A stretch of DNA of 64,000 nucleotides from Chitinophagaceae bacterium (GTDB lineage Bacteria; Bacteroidota; Bacteroidia; Chitinophagales; Chitinophagaceae). The position numbers and the translations under genes were made by a program. Location of the stretch: the NCBI GenBank assembly GCA_023957575.1, contig JAMLGU010000003.1:62001-126000 (forward strand), written 5' to 3'. The notes under the pieces were generated by a model. It searched no databases. It was not told the origin of the DNA and worked only from the letters and a program-made list of their open reading frames with translations. Each line of letters opens with the position of its first letter. Positions within the stretch are counted from its first letter, which is position 1. Positions 41,686-50,373 of the stretch are shown here, piece by piece.

Positions 41686-43257
41686 TCATTGTTGTTTAAA
41701 GTTGGCAACATAGTTTTGTGGCAGCAGTAGGTGTAGGTTTTCCTTTTTTGTGCTGTTGATTTTTTCGAGCAGGTGGGTGAGCCAGTGTTCGGGATTGATG
41801 TTGTGCAGGCGGCATGTGGCGAACAGGCTATAAAGCATTGCTGCATCCTGTGCCCGCTCGTGGCTTCCGGCAAACAGATAATTTTTGCGCCACAGCGCCA
41901 CAGGGCGAATAGCGTTCTCAATAAGGTTATTATCGATTTGCAAAATGCCGTCTGTGGTGTACACACACAACTTCTGCCATCGTGTTAATGTATAAGCAAT
42001 GGCCTTGCCAAAAGGACTTTTGGGTAATACCTTTTTGGTGAGCAACATTTCGGTTAATGTGCTTTGCAAATTGTTTAATACGGGGATGGCATGTTGCTTC
42101 CGGTAGTTTTTTATTTGCTCCGGCGTAAAGTTTTCATCGCGGCAATAGGATTCTATTTTATATAAATCCTGTATCAGGCTCAAAACCGCATCCGCATTGG
42201 CTTTGTCATACTCTTTGGCTTCGTAAAACTTTCGGCGCGCATGCGCCCAGCAGCAAAAGGGGGTAACGCCTTCTACTTTGTCGAAAGTTTCGTAAGCATC
42301 GTAGCCATCTGTTTGCAAATAGCCTTTAAACTTGTGCAACATAGCTTTGGGATACAAAGCACCACGCCCGGGCTGATAATCGAACAATGCTAATTTTCGT
42401 TGTGTATCGTAATACACCCAATAGTATCCTGTATGCGTGGTTTGTTTTTTGTCCTTATCTAAAACCTTTATTGTGGTTTCATCCACATTCAAATACTTTG
42501 TATTCAAAACCTGCCTGCAATGCAGGTCGTGAACCGGTTCAATCAACCTCATCGCATCTTTTATCCAGCCGCTTACCGTGCTGTGATTGATGTTTACATT
42601 TTGACGTTTGAAGATGGCTAACTGGCGATACACAGGCAGATGGTCCACAAACTTGCTTACCAGCAAATGCGTAAGCAATGATGCGCCTGCAACAGATTTC
42701 TCAAGCGGCATGGCCGGTAATGAAGCAATGATGCGGCTTGCGTTTAATCCATCATTTGAAGGTTTGATATACTCGGGGCGTACATATTGTTTCACAAACA
42801 ACTCGCCGGGCCGGTACTCCAGCTTTTCGGTAATTTCTTTACCAACGGGATGCAAACCTTCTACATCCTCTTTGGGCATCAGTTCTATTACTTCGCGGCG
42901 AAGGCTTTCCGGCAAAGGGTTACGACCGGGATGCTTTACGGTGAGTTTGGTTTGTTGCTTTTGATATTCTTTTACCAGTGTGGTTTTTACCACGTCTATC
43001 TGCCCCAGTTTATCATCCGGGAATAATTCAGGCTGTGAAACGGCGGTTGCATTTGCTGTTACAAACTTCTCTGCCCTGCCGCCAAAGAGCATTTTCTTTA
43101 GTTCGGCTAATTGCAACTGTAGCGATTGTATCTGTAATCGCAATTCAATATTGTGACTCCTTTCCTGTTCAAAGAGGATTTTGTAGTCTATAAAACTATT
43201 GCCGGAAGCGATATGTGAAACTGCTTGCAAGATGTTTACAGGTAGTACAAATATCAT
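41686..43257 (-). CDS. tnpC: IS66 family transposase (TnpC)
   Basis: 523 residues. N-terminal leucine-rich coiled coil (EQERSHNIELRLQIQSLQLQ), LFGGRAEKF, a zinc-binding-type region, then the DDE catalytic core: YLNVDETTIKV with the first Asp, QTDGYDAYETF with the second and the C-terminal DNNLIENAIRPVALWRKNYL with Glu. A C-terminal segment (SLFATCRLHNINPEHWLTHLL) matches the IS66 C domain. All catalytic positions appear intact. The gene ends inside the left terminal repeat. Partner genes tnpB and tnpA lie upstream. Probably a functional transposase. Confidence 0.95.
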   Translation of the reverse strand: MIFVLPVNILQAVSHIASGNSFIDYKILFEQERSHNIELRLQIQSLQLQLAELKKMLFGGRAEKFVTANATAVSQPELFPDDKLGQIDVVKTTLVKEYQKQQTKLTVKHPGRNPLPESLRREVIELMPKEDVEGLHPVGKEITEKLEYRPGELFVKQYVRPEYIKPSNDGLNASRIIASLPAMPLEKSVAGASLLTHLLVSKFVDHLPVYRQLAIFKRQNVNINHSTVSGWIKDAMRLIEPVHDLHCRQVLNTKYLNVDETTIKVLDKDKKQTTHTGYYWVYYDTQRKLALFDYQPGRGALYPKAMLHKFKGYLQTDGYDAYETFDKVEGVTPFCCWAHARRKFYEAKEYDKANADAVLSLIQDLYKIESYCRDENFTPEQIKNYRKQHAIPVLNNLQSTLTEMLLTKKVLPKSPFGKAIAYTLTRWQKLCVYTTDGILQIDNNLIENAIRPVALWRKNYLFAGSHERAQDAAMLYSLFATCRLHNINPEHWLTHLLEKINSTKKENLHLLLPQNYVANFKQQ

Positions 43258-43318
43258 GCTAATAATTGCCTGAAATGCAGTATTGACAGGTATTTCAGAC
43301 AGTATGGCAATAGTGGAA

Positions 43319-43666
43319 TTATTGGCAGGTAAACCTGATTTTTTGTCGCACCGTTTTTAAAATTACACCCTGCAAAATAAATTGTAATTGCTGTGAGGTG
43401 ATGCAAAAATGACCGTTATGGCTGGCGGGAGGTCTTTCAAAAGTGCCCTGCTCCAATCCTTTTTCATAGAGCGCAAAGCCATCGCTATCCCATTGCAGTA
43501 ATTTTATTTTGTTACCACGCCGGCCAATGAAAATGAATACGTCGCCACTCAGCACATCCTGTTGCATCTCGTTGCGCACCAGGCCGCTCAACCCGTAGGC
43601 TCCCTTGCGAAAATCAGCAGTGCCGTTGTAATAAAAGTAGCGACAAGTGGTATTCAGATGCAACAT
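43319..43666 (-). CDS. tnpB: IS66 family insertion sequence element accessory protein TnpB
   Basis: 115 residues with the IS66 Orf2 signature: YFYYNGTADFRKGAYGLSGLV near the start (usual form DMRKGxxGL), VFIFIGRRGNKIKLLQWDSDGF and GTFERP. TnpB is needed for transposition of this family, with unclear biochemistry. Its start overlaps the end of tnpA by 13 nt, as is common for translational coupling in IS66 elements. It lies 61 bp upstream of tnpC. Confidence 0.95.
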   Translation of the reverse strand: MLHLNTTCRYFYYNGTADFRKGAYGLSGLVRNEMQQDVLSGDVFIFIGRRGNKIKLLQWDSDGFALYEKGLEQGTFERPPASHNGHFCITSQQLQFILQGVILKTVRQKIRFTCQ

Positions 43667-43950
43667 AGCAGCTCTTTTATAACAGCTACATTAATACTGC
43701 CCAACTCAAGCCGCACACCATTAGGGTAGCAGATAGTTGCGGCACTGCCATTGGCGGCCATCGGTGCCACCTGCGTAAAAGTGGGTATGGTCGCAGCGTT
43801 AATATGCAACCGTTTTTGCCAGTAATAATATTTGGATGTTGCAAGCCGGTGTTCTTTGCAATAGGAATCAACCGTTTGACCGCTTGCGCGGCAGGCTTCA
43901 ATGTGGGCGTGCATTATACCGGCACGGGCGGAGATATTGTTATTTTCCAT
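43654..43950 (-). CDS. tnpA: IS66 family accessory protein TnpA
   Basis: 98 residues: a helix-turn-helix-like N-terminal part (EACRASGQTVDSYCKEH, RLATSKYYYWQKRL) typical of the Orf1 protein of IS66 elements, then a short beta-rich C-terminus with ICYPNGVRLELG. It probably binds the ends of the element or regulates it. The gene starts 59 bp inside the right terminal repeat and overlaps tnpB by 13 nt. Open and of normal length, which supports an intact element. Confidence 0.92.
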   Translation of the reverse strand: MENNNISARAGIMHAHIEACRASGQTVDSYCKEHRLATSKYYYWQKRLHINAATIPTFTQVAPMAANGSAATICYPNGVRLELGSINVAVIKELLCCI

Positions 43951-44032
43951 CCGGCAAAAATCAATAACCTATCTTAGTAAAGCAATACGGGGTTAGTCGA
44001 AGGGATACAGTTTATTAGTTGAACATATAATT

Positions 44033-44179
44033 ATGCATTCAATGAATCCCAACTTAAATGGGAAAGACAATTTTATAAAATTCAAACTAATTGATGAAAA
44101 TACTGCGGAAATGGCTTGGAGTTTAGACAACATACATTGGGTTAATGAGAAATGGGAACGTCTGCCTTTATCCAGATAG
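44033..44179 (+). pseudogene. gene remnant beside IS66 right end (48 codons)
   Basis: An ATG at 44033 opens 48 codons (MHSMNPNLNGKDNFIKF ... WVNEKWERLPLSR). The open frame continues upstream into the IS66 terminal repeat, so the true start has probably been removed by the insertion. The Trp-rich end looks like coding sequence, but the family is not recognised. The following 380 bp to mutS2 contain two copies of CCAAGTACTTCGGCA (about 44304-44336) and no gene. Confidence 0.35.
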
Positions 44180-44311
44180 AAAACTGAACAGACAAAGTAA
44201 AGCCTGTTGCCAATATATAGGGCTTAAACACGTGTAGCGAAGCGGAGCAGCTTTTTAAGTTCCGATAGGTATCAGAATTGAACTGAGGCTTCGATAAACG
44301 CAGCCCAAGTA

Positions 44312-44324
44312 CTTCGGCAAGCTC
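44312..44324. repeat. CTTCGGCAAGCTC, inverted partner at 41441-41453
   Basis: CTTCGGCAAGCTC here and GAGCTTGCCGAAG at 41441-41453 are perfect 13-bp inverted repeats on both sides of the IS66 element, 2.9 kb apart. Words of this type are frequent dispersed repeats in the phylum. They could be older sites of rearrangement that explain the missing target duplication. Confidence 0.5.
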
Positions 44325-44539
44325 GGTCCAAGTACTTCGGCAGCTGAGTCGTTATTTTTCTTTTCTATGGGGTTTCAATCAACCGTTGTGGTTCTTATAA
44401 CGGCAAAGACTTAATGTAAAAAGAATTTGAAGTGAGTTGTATGTCCAAATTCTCCACCCCATCCCACTATGAAGACCTATTTGTGAATTTAGATGCGTTT
44501 GCTCTAAAATATCCACCCCTACACTCCCACACAATTAAT

Positions 44540-44547
44540 TATCTTTG
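44540..44547 (+). promoter_or_regulatory. TATCTTTG -7 box of mutS2
   Basis: TATCTTTG matches TAnnTTTG and ends 12 nt before the chosen ATG at 44560. This also argues against the earlier in-frame TTG at 44545, which overlaps the box. Confidence 0.55.
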
Positions 44548-44559
44548 CAGCCTCGAATT

Positions 44560-46671
44560 ATGAAGTTATACCCCGAATCGGCATATATACAGTTAGAATT
44601 TGATAAGGTAAAAGAACTTTTAAAGGCATATTGCCAGTGTGAGTATGCAAAGCAAAAGGCAGATCAGTTGCGCATCCATACCCACAAAAAGTTTATAGAC
44701 ACAGAGCTGAAGCAATCGCATGAGTATAAGCAACTGATACAGAACGGTATTCATTTCCCCAATGATTATACGCTCAATCTCTACAAAGAATTGAAACTCC
44801 TTTCCATTTCGGGGGCAGTGCTGGCCGGCGACCAGCTTTTGGAAATAAGGAAGCTGGCCGAAAGCATGGAAAAAATTTTCAGATGGTTTGACACTGAACG
44901 CAGGCAGGCTTACGAAGGTCTGACCGAAATTATTAAAGACACTTATTACGAAAAAGCCATCATTGCACTTATTGATGACGTGGTGGACGAGCAAGGTCAG
45001 GTAAAGGACTCGGCCTCACCCGAACTGGCCGAAATCAGAATGAACCTCTACCGCAAACGCAATGAACTGCGCAGGGTATTTGAAAAAATCATTTCCAGAC
45101 TTAATAAGCAGGGCTATCTGGCCGATATTGAAGAAAGCTTCATGAACGGCCGCAGGGTTGTAGCCGTTTTTGCAGAGCAGAAACGAATGGTAAAGGGCAT
45201 TTTGCATGGTGAGAGCGACAGTCGCCGTACTGCTTTTATAGAACCGGAAGAAACCTCACACCTGAACAATGAAGTAAGCCACTTAGAAAACGATGAGCGA
45301 AAAGAAATCTATCGTATTTTGCGGAAACTCACAGAGCGACTGTCAGCCTATTCGGAGTTGTTAAAGGTATATCATATCATCTTAGGCGAGTTTGATTTTA
45401 TCAGGGCCAAGGCTAAATTTGCGATGGATATTAGTGGCGAATATCCTTTAGTAGCCGATAAGGCTCAAATTCATTTGGTAAATGGTTATCATCCTTTATT
45501 GTTTTTATACAACAAAAAACTAAATAAACCTACAATCCCTCTTACACTCTCTCTTGACCAAAGCAGAAGGATATTGCTCATCAGCGGGCCCAATGCCGGT
45601 GGCAAAACAGTGGCCATGAAAACAATCGGATTATTACAAATGATGGTACAGAGCGGGTTATTGGTTCCGGTAAATCCATCGAGCCATTTTGGCATTTTCA
45701 AACAACTGATGATTCATATCGGCGATACCCAAAGTTTAGAGTTTGAGCTGAGTACCTACAGTAGCCATCTGATTCACATGAAGTATTTTATGGAAAATGC
45801 AAATGGTAAAACCCTGTTTTTCATTGACGAATTGGGTAGCGGTAGCGACCCCAGCCTCGGCGGCGCTTTTGCTGAAGTAATTATGCTGGAGCTGCTGAAA
45901 AAACATTCCTACGGTGTAGTAACCACACACTACCTGAACCTGAAAGTGATGGCCGGAAAAACTGCAGGAATTGTGAATGGAGCAATGGCATTTGACGAAA
46001 AGCGGCTGCAACCCCAGTTTCAATTGATAGTAGGAAAACCCGGAAGCTCTTACACCTTTTCAATAGCTGAAAGAATTGGGCTGGACAAGAGGCTGATTGA
46101 AAAAGCAAAAAGCTTAGTGGACGAAGACCAGTACCGGCTGGACAAATTGCTGAACAGAACCGAACAAGACCTGAGAGATATTGCTAAAAAAGATAAGGAG
46201 CTGCATCACCTGATAAAGGAGAATGAACGCTTGCAAAAAGAAATGGAAAAGGTAATGGATAAAGAAAAACATCGCCAGCAGGTAGCAGTGCTGAAAGAGC
46301 AGAACAAAATCAGTGAGCAACGGATTGCCTACCTCAAAGATATGGAGCGCAAACTCAAAGAAATAACATTGCAATGGAAAAAGGAGGAAGATAAAACCAA
46401 GCTCATAAAAGCAATTTCGGGCTTGCTGTTCAACCGTGGAGAAAAACAGAAAGCAAGTAAGATGCAGAAAAAAATCGAATCGAAATATGAAGAAATTGGA
46501 GGCGAAATAAAGATTGGCGATAAGGTAAAAATGAAACGAAATCTTCAGGTGGGTGAAGTATTAGAAATAAAAGGTAAAAGAGCTGTTGTAAAAATCGGGC
46601 TCTTACCCATGCAGGTTGAGCTGGTCGATCTTGTGGTGGTAATAGATAAAAAGGAACCCTCGGCTACCTAA
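44560..46671 (+). CDS. MutS2-type DNA mismatch/recombination ATPase lacking Smr domain
   Basis: 703 residues from the ATG at 44560 (MKLYPESAYIQLEF); the TTG 15 bp earlier overlaps the promoter box. Helical core and clamp domains (1-320), then the ABC-type ATPase: Walker A GPNAGGKTV (about 344-352), Walker B FIDELGSGSDP (about 421) and TTHYLNLK. A long coiled coil (about 515-640) follows. The C-terminus ends VVVIDKKEPSAT, without the Smr nuclease domain found at the end of Bacillus or Thermus MutS2. It would bind branched DNA or stalled ribosomes. A separate Smr-domain protein is encoded at 54457-55485. Short MutS2 is common in Bacteroidota. Confidence 0.93.
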   Translation: MKLYPESAYIQLEFDKVKELLKAYCQCEYAKQKADQLRIHTHKKFIDTELKQSHEYKQLIQNGIHFPNDYTLNLYKELKLLSISGAVLAGDQLLEIRKLAESMEKIFRWFDTERRQAYEGLTEIIKDTYYEKAIIALIDDVVDEQGQVKDSASPELAEIRMNLYRKRNELRRVFEKIISRLNKQGYLADIEESFMNGRRVVAVFAEQKRMVKGILHGESDSRRTAFIEPEETSHLNNEVSHLENDERKEIYRILRKLTERLSAYSELLKVYHIILGEFDFIRAKAKFAMDISGEYPLVADKAQIHLVNGYHPLLFLYNKKLNKPTIPLTLSLDQSRRILLISGPNAGGKTVAMKTIGLLQMMVQSGLLVPVNPSSHFGIFKQLMIHIGDTQSLEFELSTYSSHLIHMKYFMENANGKTLFFIDELGSGSDPSLGGAFAEVIMLELLKKHSYGVVTTHYLNLKVMAGKTAGIVNGAMAFDEKRLQPQFQLIVGKPGSSYTFSIAERIGLDKRLIEKAKSLVDEDQYRLDKLLNRTEQDLRDIAKKDKELHHLIKENERLQKEMEKVMDKEKHRQQVAVLKEQNKISEQRIAYLKDMERKLKEITLQWKKEEDKTKLIKAISGLLFNRGEKQKASKMQKKIESKYEEIGGEIKIGDKVKMKRNLQVGEVLEIKGKRAVVKIGLLPMQVELVDLVVVIDKKEPSAT

Positions 46672-46679
46672 AATCTAAT

Positions 46680-47279
46680 CTATTTTTTGGAAGATTTCTG
46701 TTTTTCATTTAAACCTTTCAATACCTCGTTGGTGATATCGTAAGCGGTATCTTTATAATAAAACAATCCGGGTTCGTAGGCAAAAATGAAAGAATAAGTA
46801 TTATCTGCATTAAACTCTTTCAAAAAATCTTCTATTTTTTTCTTCAGCGACATATTTTTATTTGCCACAAAACTGTTGAATTCATCATAAAGGCGTTGCC
46901 TTCTTTCGGCCATTTGGTTTTGGCTGGCTTCCAGATCCTGACGTGCCGCTTCGGCTTCTGCTTCAGTCATGCTTTGCGCCTTTTGCTGGTATCCTGCAAG
47001 TTTGTTCTGATAAGCCTTTGCCATTTTTTCCATTTCCGATGAAATAGCGGCATCCCTGTTTTTGATTTCACGTTGGGCGGTTTTTGCTACCTCATAGTTT
47101 TGCTGAACGGAATCCATATCAATATAAGCAAATAATACCTTTTTATTGATAATAGAATCATTTTTTCCGGAAATAGTGCTTCTTGCAGTAATCGGTTTTG
47201 GAGCTGAAAATTGTTTATAAAACAAAAATCCAACAGCCAGTACTAACAAAGCATTTAGGATAATCAACGGATTCTTCAT
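46680..47279 (-). CDS. OmpH/Skp family periplasmic chaperone
   Basis: 199 residues. An N-terminal hydrophobic segment (about 4-22) may be an uncleaved anchor or signal. Then the Skp fold: YIDMDSVQQNYEVAKTAQ at the start, a long alpha-helical tentacle region (about 70-150) rich in Glu, Lys, Gln and Ala, and a return strand SFIFAYEPGLFYYKD. Skp trimers hold unfolded outer-membrane proteins in the periplasm. No bamA or lpxD gene is adjacent, so this is a stand-alone paralogue. It is convergent with mutS2 (8 bp between stop codons). Confidence 0.9.
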   Translation of the reverse strand: MKNPLIILNALLVLAVGFLFYKQFSAPKPITARSTISGKNDSIINKKVLFAYIDMDSVQQNYEVAKTAQREIKNRDAAISSEMEKMAKAYQNKLAGYQQKAQSMTEAEAEAARQDLEASQNQMAERRQRLYDEFNSFVANKNMSLKKKIEDFLKEFNADNTYSFIFAYEPGLFYYKDTAYDITNEVLKGLNEKQKSSKK

Positions 47280-47387
47280 TACTTACAATTTAAATCGAGG
47301 CGCAATATAATAATCTCCTGAAAATAAACAACCTAATCGTCTTTTTCTTAGGAAAGGATTAACATCACACTCATATTTTGAAAAAAT

Positions 47388-47427
47388 ATAAAAAAGCCCC
47401 TCTTCATAGAAAAGAGAGGCTTTTCTC
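47388..47427 (-). terminator. intrinsic terminator of the S9 peptidase gene
   Basis: On the minus strand AAAAGCCTCTCTT, a 7-nt loop and AAGAGGGGCTTTT form a 13-bp stem followed by a T-rich run. It lies 15 bp after the stop codon at 47442. Confidence 0.85.
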
Positions 47428-47441
47428 AAAAATAAAAATTA

Positions 47442-50108
47442 TTATTTCAATTCAGTTGTCATCACTGCATTGTTAAGCGCAGGGATTGTTTGCTCCGTTT
47501 TTAAGGCCATTTTCTTTTCGGGATCAATCCACATAATCACCTTATCATTTTCATTTTCAGCGCTTGCCATTTGTACTTTCCAAACATTTGTTCCATTGAG
47601 GCTTTCTTTACCAATTGTTGTAAAAACCATTTGTTTGGTTTGCATTGTCATTAAATCGAGTGTAAAAAAAGATATATTGTAACCTTCGGCTAAAGCCAAT
47701 CTGGCTAAAATCATATCAGTGGCAGGTCCATCGCTAATGAACAAACCTCCAATTTTGACATCACTGGTTTTACCCGCCATATCAATTGCAAGTTTTTCGC
47801 CTTGTTTACTAATAGTGATATTAGCGGGCCCCTGAATGAAAGTTCTTTTCAGAAAATCAAGCGAATTTTTCGAATAAGTAGCCATATCAGTAGAAGTCCC
47901 CATCGGACTTTGAGTTTCTTCTGTTATCACCCAGTTATCTCCATCGGCTTTTACTGACCGTTTCATATCTATATTTATCTTTTGACCTGCCACTGCAATA
48001 GATGCTTTATAATTGTAATTACCTTCTGAAAGACCGGTAGTTAACTTTGGCATGTCTGTCAATACCTTTGCCTCTGGTTTTTTGGCCAACTGCACCGTAT
48101 TAATATCCACAGTCATTTCTTTCAGGCGTTTGGCTACATCCTCAGGCATATCTTCCTGATATCGGGTTCCTGCATTTTTTGCCAGAAATTTTTCAGAGGC
48201 TGCAACCATAGCCATATTGTTTACCGGTTTGGCAAATCCATGCCCTTCATCATCTGCCAGAATGTATTGCACATCGCGCTTCAGGTCTCTAAGCGCTATC
48301 ACTATCTGGTCGCTCTCCGCTTTTTTTACCCTTGGGTCATTGGCACCCTGAATAATCATAAGGGGCGCTTTGATTTTTTGTGCAGAGAACAATGGACTGG
48401 CTTCGGTTAATATTTTTTTACCCGCTTCTGTTTCATCATCGCCCATTCTGAGTGTAAAAATTTTTCTTCCGGCCTCCCAGTAAGGCGGTATGGTTTTCAA
48501 TAACGTAAACAGATTACTCGGACCTACTATGTCCACTCCTGCCACATATACATCAGGCGTAAATGCAAGACCGGCCAGTGTAGCATAACCACCATAGCTA
48601 CCGCCCATTATGGCAACCTTCTTTGCATCTGCTATTCCTTCTTTAACCAAATGTTTTACCCCCCAGGTGATGTCATCCTGCATGAGTTTTCCCCATTGCT
48701 CATTACCGGCATCAAGAAACTTTTTACCGTAACCGGTACTGCCTCTGAAGTTTGGATCCAGTACTGCAAATCCACGATTAGCCATCAATTGTGCGTAAGT
48801 GTTGAAACCCCAGTAACTTCTGGCCCACGGGCCTCCATGCGGGAATACCAATAAGGGGAGGTTTTTGCCACTACTGTTTTTTGGTATTGTCAGATAGGCT
48901 GGAATTTCCAACCCGTCACTGCTTTTATATCGAATGGCCTTCATGGGGCTTAAGTATTTTTCATACTCTTTCAGCCGGGGTCTGGGAGTGTATTGCTCTA
49001 TTATTTTCTTTGTATCCCTATCAAAGAAATATGCAGTAGATACTTTTACATCGCTTGAAACTGAAAATAATAATTTCCTTTCGTCCATTGTCAGGCTGCT
49101 GATGCCAATTTCTGCTCCCGGGAATTTAGATTTCAGAAAATTATAATCGGCTTCAAACTTTTTATCCTTAAAGTAGATTCTCTCTTTATCATCATAATAA
49201 GAAGTGTATAACATGTTCTTTGTAACCTCACTAAAAGAAACATTTTCTAAATCTACACGTTTTAGTGGGTCTTGCTCTATGTCTGTAGCAGCGCCTGTTT
49301 GAGGATCCATCAACACTAATTTTGTAAGATTCACTTTAGGGCCTTTGTTGGTGATTACATATACTTTGGAATTATCTTTAGTAAAGCCCACCGGACTGGC
49401 TGATTCCAAAGCGGTTACAGAATATATTTTTTTAAACTTACCGTCCTTTATTGATAAAAATTCAGTGGATCCATCTTCAGGACTACGCAATGCTATTCGC
49501 GGTTGTTCATTCCAGTCAAAGATCCAACCTATAATGCGTTCAGTATTTTCGTTCACAAGTGTCAGTTTGCCCGTATTGATTTCAAGTTTATACAAATCAT
49601 GCCATTTTGCATCGCGATTGTTTAAGCCAATCATCAAAATATTGGGATCTTTTCTGCTTGCAATATAAAACTGTACTACTGCACTGTCATAAGGAGTGAG
49701 ATTTCGGCTTTCGGGAACACCTTCATTACCGACTGCCTGCGCTGAGGGTGATACTGCATAAAGATTATAATTTTCATTTCCACCCTTGTCTTTTACATAA
49801 AGGATATACTTACCATCTCTTGTCCAGAAATAGCCGCCCGATGGCCTTTCCAGGTTCGTCAGCCTACGGGCATTTTTAAATGGTTCGTCAAACTTTTTTA
49901 CCCAGATATTTAATATTCCATTATAGGCCTTCATAAATGAAATATACTTTCCATCAGGACTTAACTGCCCACCCGAAATTTCCGGATTATCAAAAAAAAT
50001 GCTTCTGTCTATGATAGGGATTGGATTATCTTTTGTATTCAATTGTGCATATAGATTTAATGTGAAAAAAAATAAGACTGCAATGAGATAAAGTGTTTTT
50101 TGTTTCAT
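47442..50108 (-). CDS. S9 family (prolyl oligopeptidase) peptidase with C-terminal extension
   Basis: 888 residues with a signal peptide (1-21, ending NLYAQ). A beta-propeller (about 30-370) precedes an alpha/beta hydrolase domain. The nucleophile is S504 in MGGSYGGYATLAG; the Asp is in GANDPRV and the His in DDEGHGFAKP. It should cleave short peptides in the periplasm, with dipeptidyl- or acylaminoacyl-peptidase specificity unknown. After the hydrolase domain, residues from about 655 to 888 form an extra, beta-rich region not found in classical S9 enzymes, with QLAKKPEAKVLTDMPK at its start. Its role is unknown. Confidence 0.92.
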   Translation of the reverse strand: MKQKTLYLIAVLFFFTLNLYAQLNTKDNPIPIIDRSIFFDNPEISGGQLSPDGKYISFMKAYNGILNIWVKKFDEPFKNARRLTNLERPSGGYFWTRDGKYILYVKDKGGNENYNLYAVSPSAQAVGNEGVPESRNLTPYDSAVVQFYIASRKDPNILMIGLNNRDAKWHDLYKLEINTGKLTLVNENTERIIGWIFDWNEQPRIALRSPEDGSTEFLSIKDGKFKKIYSVTALESASPVGFTKDNSKVYVITNKGPKVNLTKLVLMDPQTGAATDIEQDPLKRVDLENVSFSEVTKNMLYTSYYDDKERIYFKDKKFEADYNFLKSKFPGAEIGISSLTMDERKLLFSVSSDVKVSTAYFFDRDTKKIIEQYTPRPRLKEYEKYLSPMKAIRYKSSDGLEIPAYLTIPKNSSGKNLPLLVFPHGGPWARSYWGFNTYAQLMANRGFAVLDPNFRGSTGYGKKFLDAGNEQWGKLMQDDITWGVKHLVKEGIADAKKVAIMGGSYGGYATLAGLAFTPDVYVAGVDIVGPSNLFTLLKTIPPYWEAGRKIFTLRMGDDETEAGKKILTEASPLFSAQKIKAPLMIIQGANDPRVKKAESDQIVIALRDLKRDVQYILADDEGHGFAKPVNNMAMVAASEKFLAKNAGTRYQEDMPEDVAKRLKEMTVDINTVQLAKKPEAKVLTDMPKLTTGLSEGNYNYKASIAVAGQKINIDMKRSVKADGDNWVITEETQSPMGTSTDMATYSKNSLDFLKRTFIQGPANITISKQGEKLAIDMAGKTSDVKIGGLFISDGPATDMILARLALAEGYNISFFTLDLMTMQTKQMVFTTIGKESLNGTNVWKVQMASAENENDKVIMWIDPEKKMALKTEQTIPALNNAVMTTELK

Positions 50109-50171
50109 ATAAAGATTTATTTAAGTTTGAGATTTTAGAATTTGTAAATATATAAAAACATCTCTTATTAT

Positions 50172-50360
50172 TCATTTTTTTTTCGGAGAACCGTTTTCGT
50201 TAGTTTTACTTTCCTTCTTACGGCCAACATTCATTAATGATTGGTGCAGTATATATTCTATTTGCCCATTTACGCTTCTGAACTCATCAGCAGCCCATTT
50301 TTCCAGCAATTTATAAGTATTGCTGTCAATACGCAATATAAAACTCTTTTTTTCCGACAA
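50172..50360 (-). CDS. Arc-type ribbon-helix-helix protein
   Basis: 62 residues: a beta strand (KSFILRIDSNTYKLL) followed by two helices (KWAADEFRSVNGQIEYIL) matching the Arc family ribbon-helix-helix DNA-binding fold, and a basic C-terminal tail (GRKKESKTNENGSPKKK). It should bind DNA as a dimer or tetramer and act as a small repressor. It is 13 bp downstream of the SPFH gene on the same strand, so the two are co-transcribed. Arc-SPFH pairs recur in bacteria, but the regulatory link is not known. Start ATG at 50358-50360. Confidence 0.85.
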   Translation of the reverse strand: MSEKKSFILRIDSNTYKLLEKWAADEFRSVNGQIEYILHQSLMNVGRKKESKTNENGSPKKK

Positions 50361-50373
50361 AATAATTTATTTT

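Larger units (their letters stand above)
41664..44009 (-). mobile_element. IS66-family insertion sequence (complete tnpA, tnpB, tnpC)
   Basis: TGTATCCCTTCGTCCAAC (41664 onward) and its reversed counterpart ending at 44009 are imperfect 28-bp terminal inverted repeats bounding about 2.35 kb. The element carries tnpA, tnpB and tnpC in the usual order on the minus strand, all open. The 8-bp sequences next to the ends (CTTGAAGT and AGTTTATT) do not match, so the expected target duplication is missing. The G+C content is higher than in the flanks. Confidence 0.9.

Noticed and set aside
41562..41966. 134-residue minus-strand ORF over the IS66 left end
   Set aside because: Most of it is an out-of-frame reading of tnpC and the terminal repeat; the short charged tail outside could be an old gene end but is too short to support.
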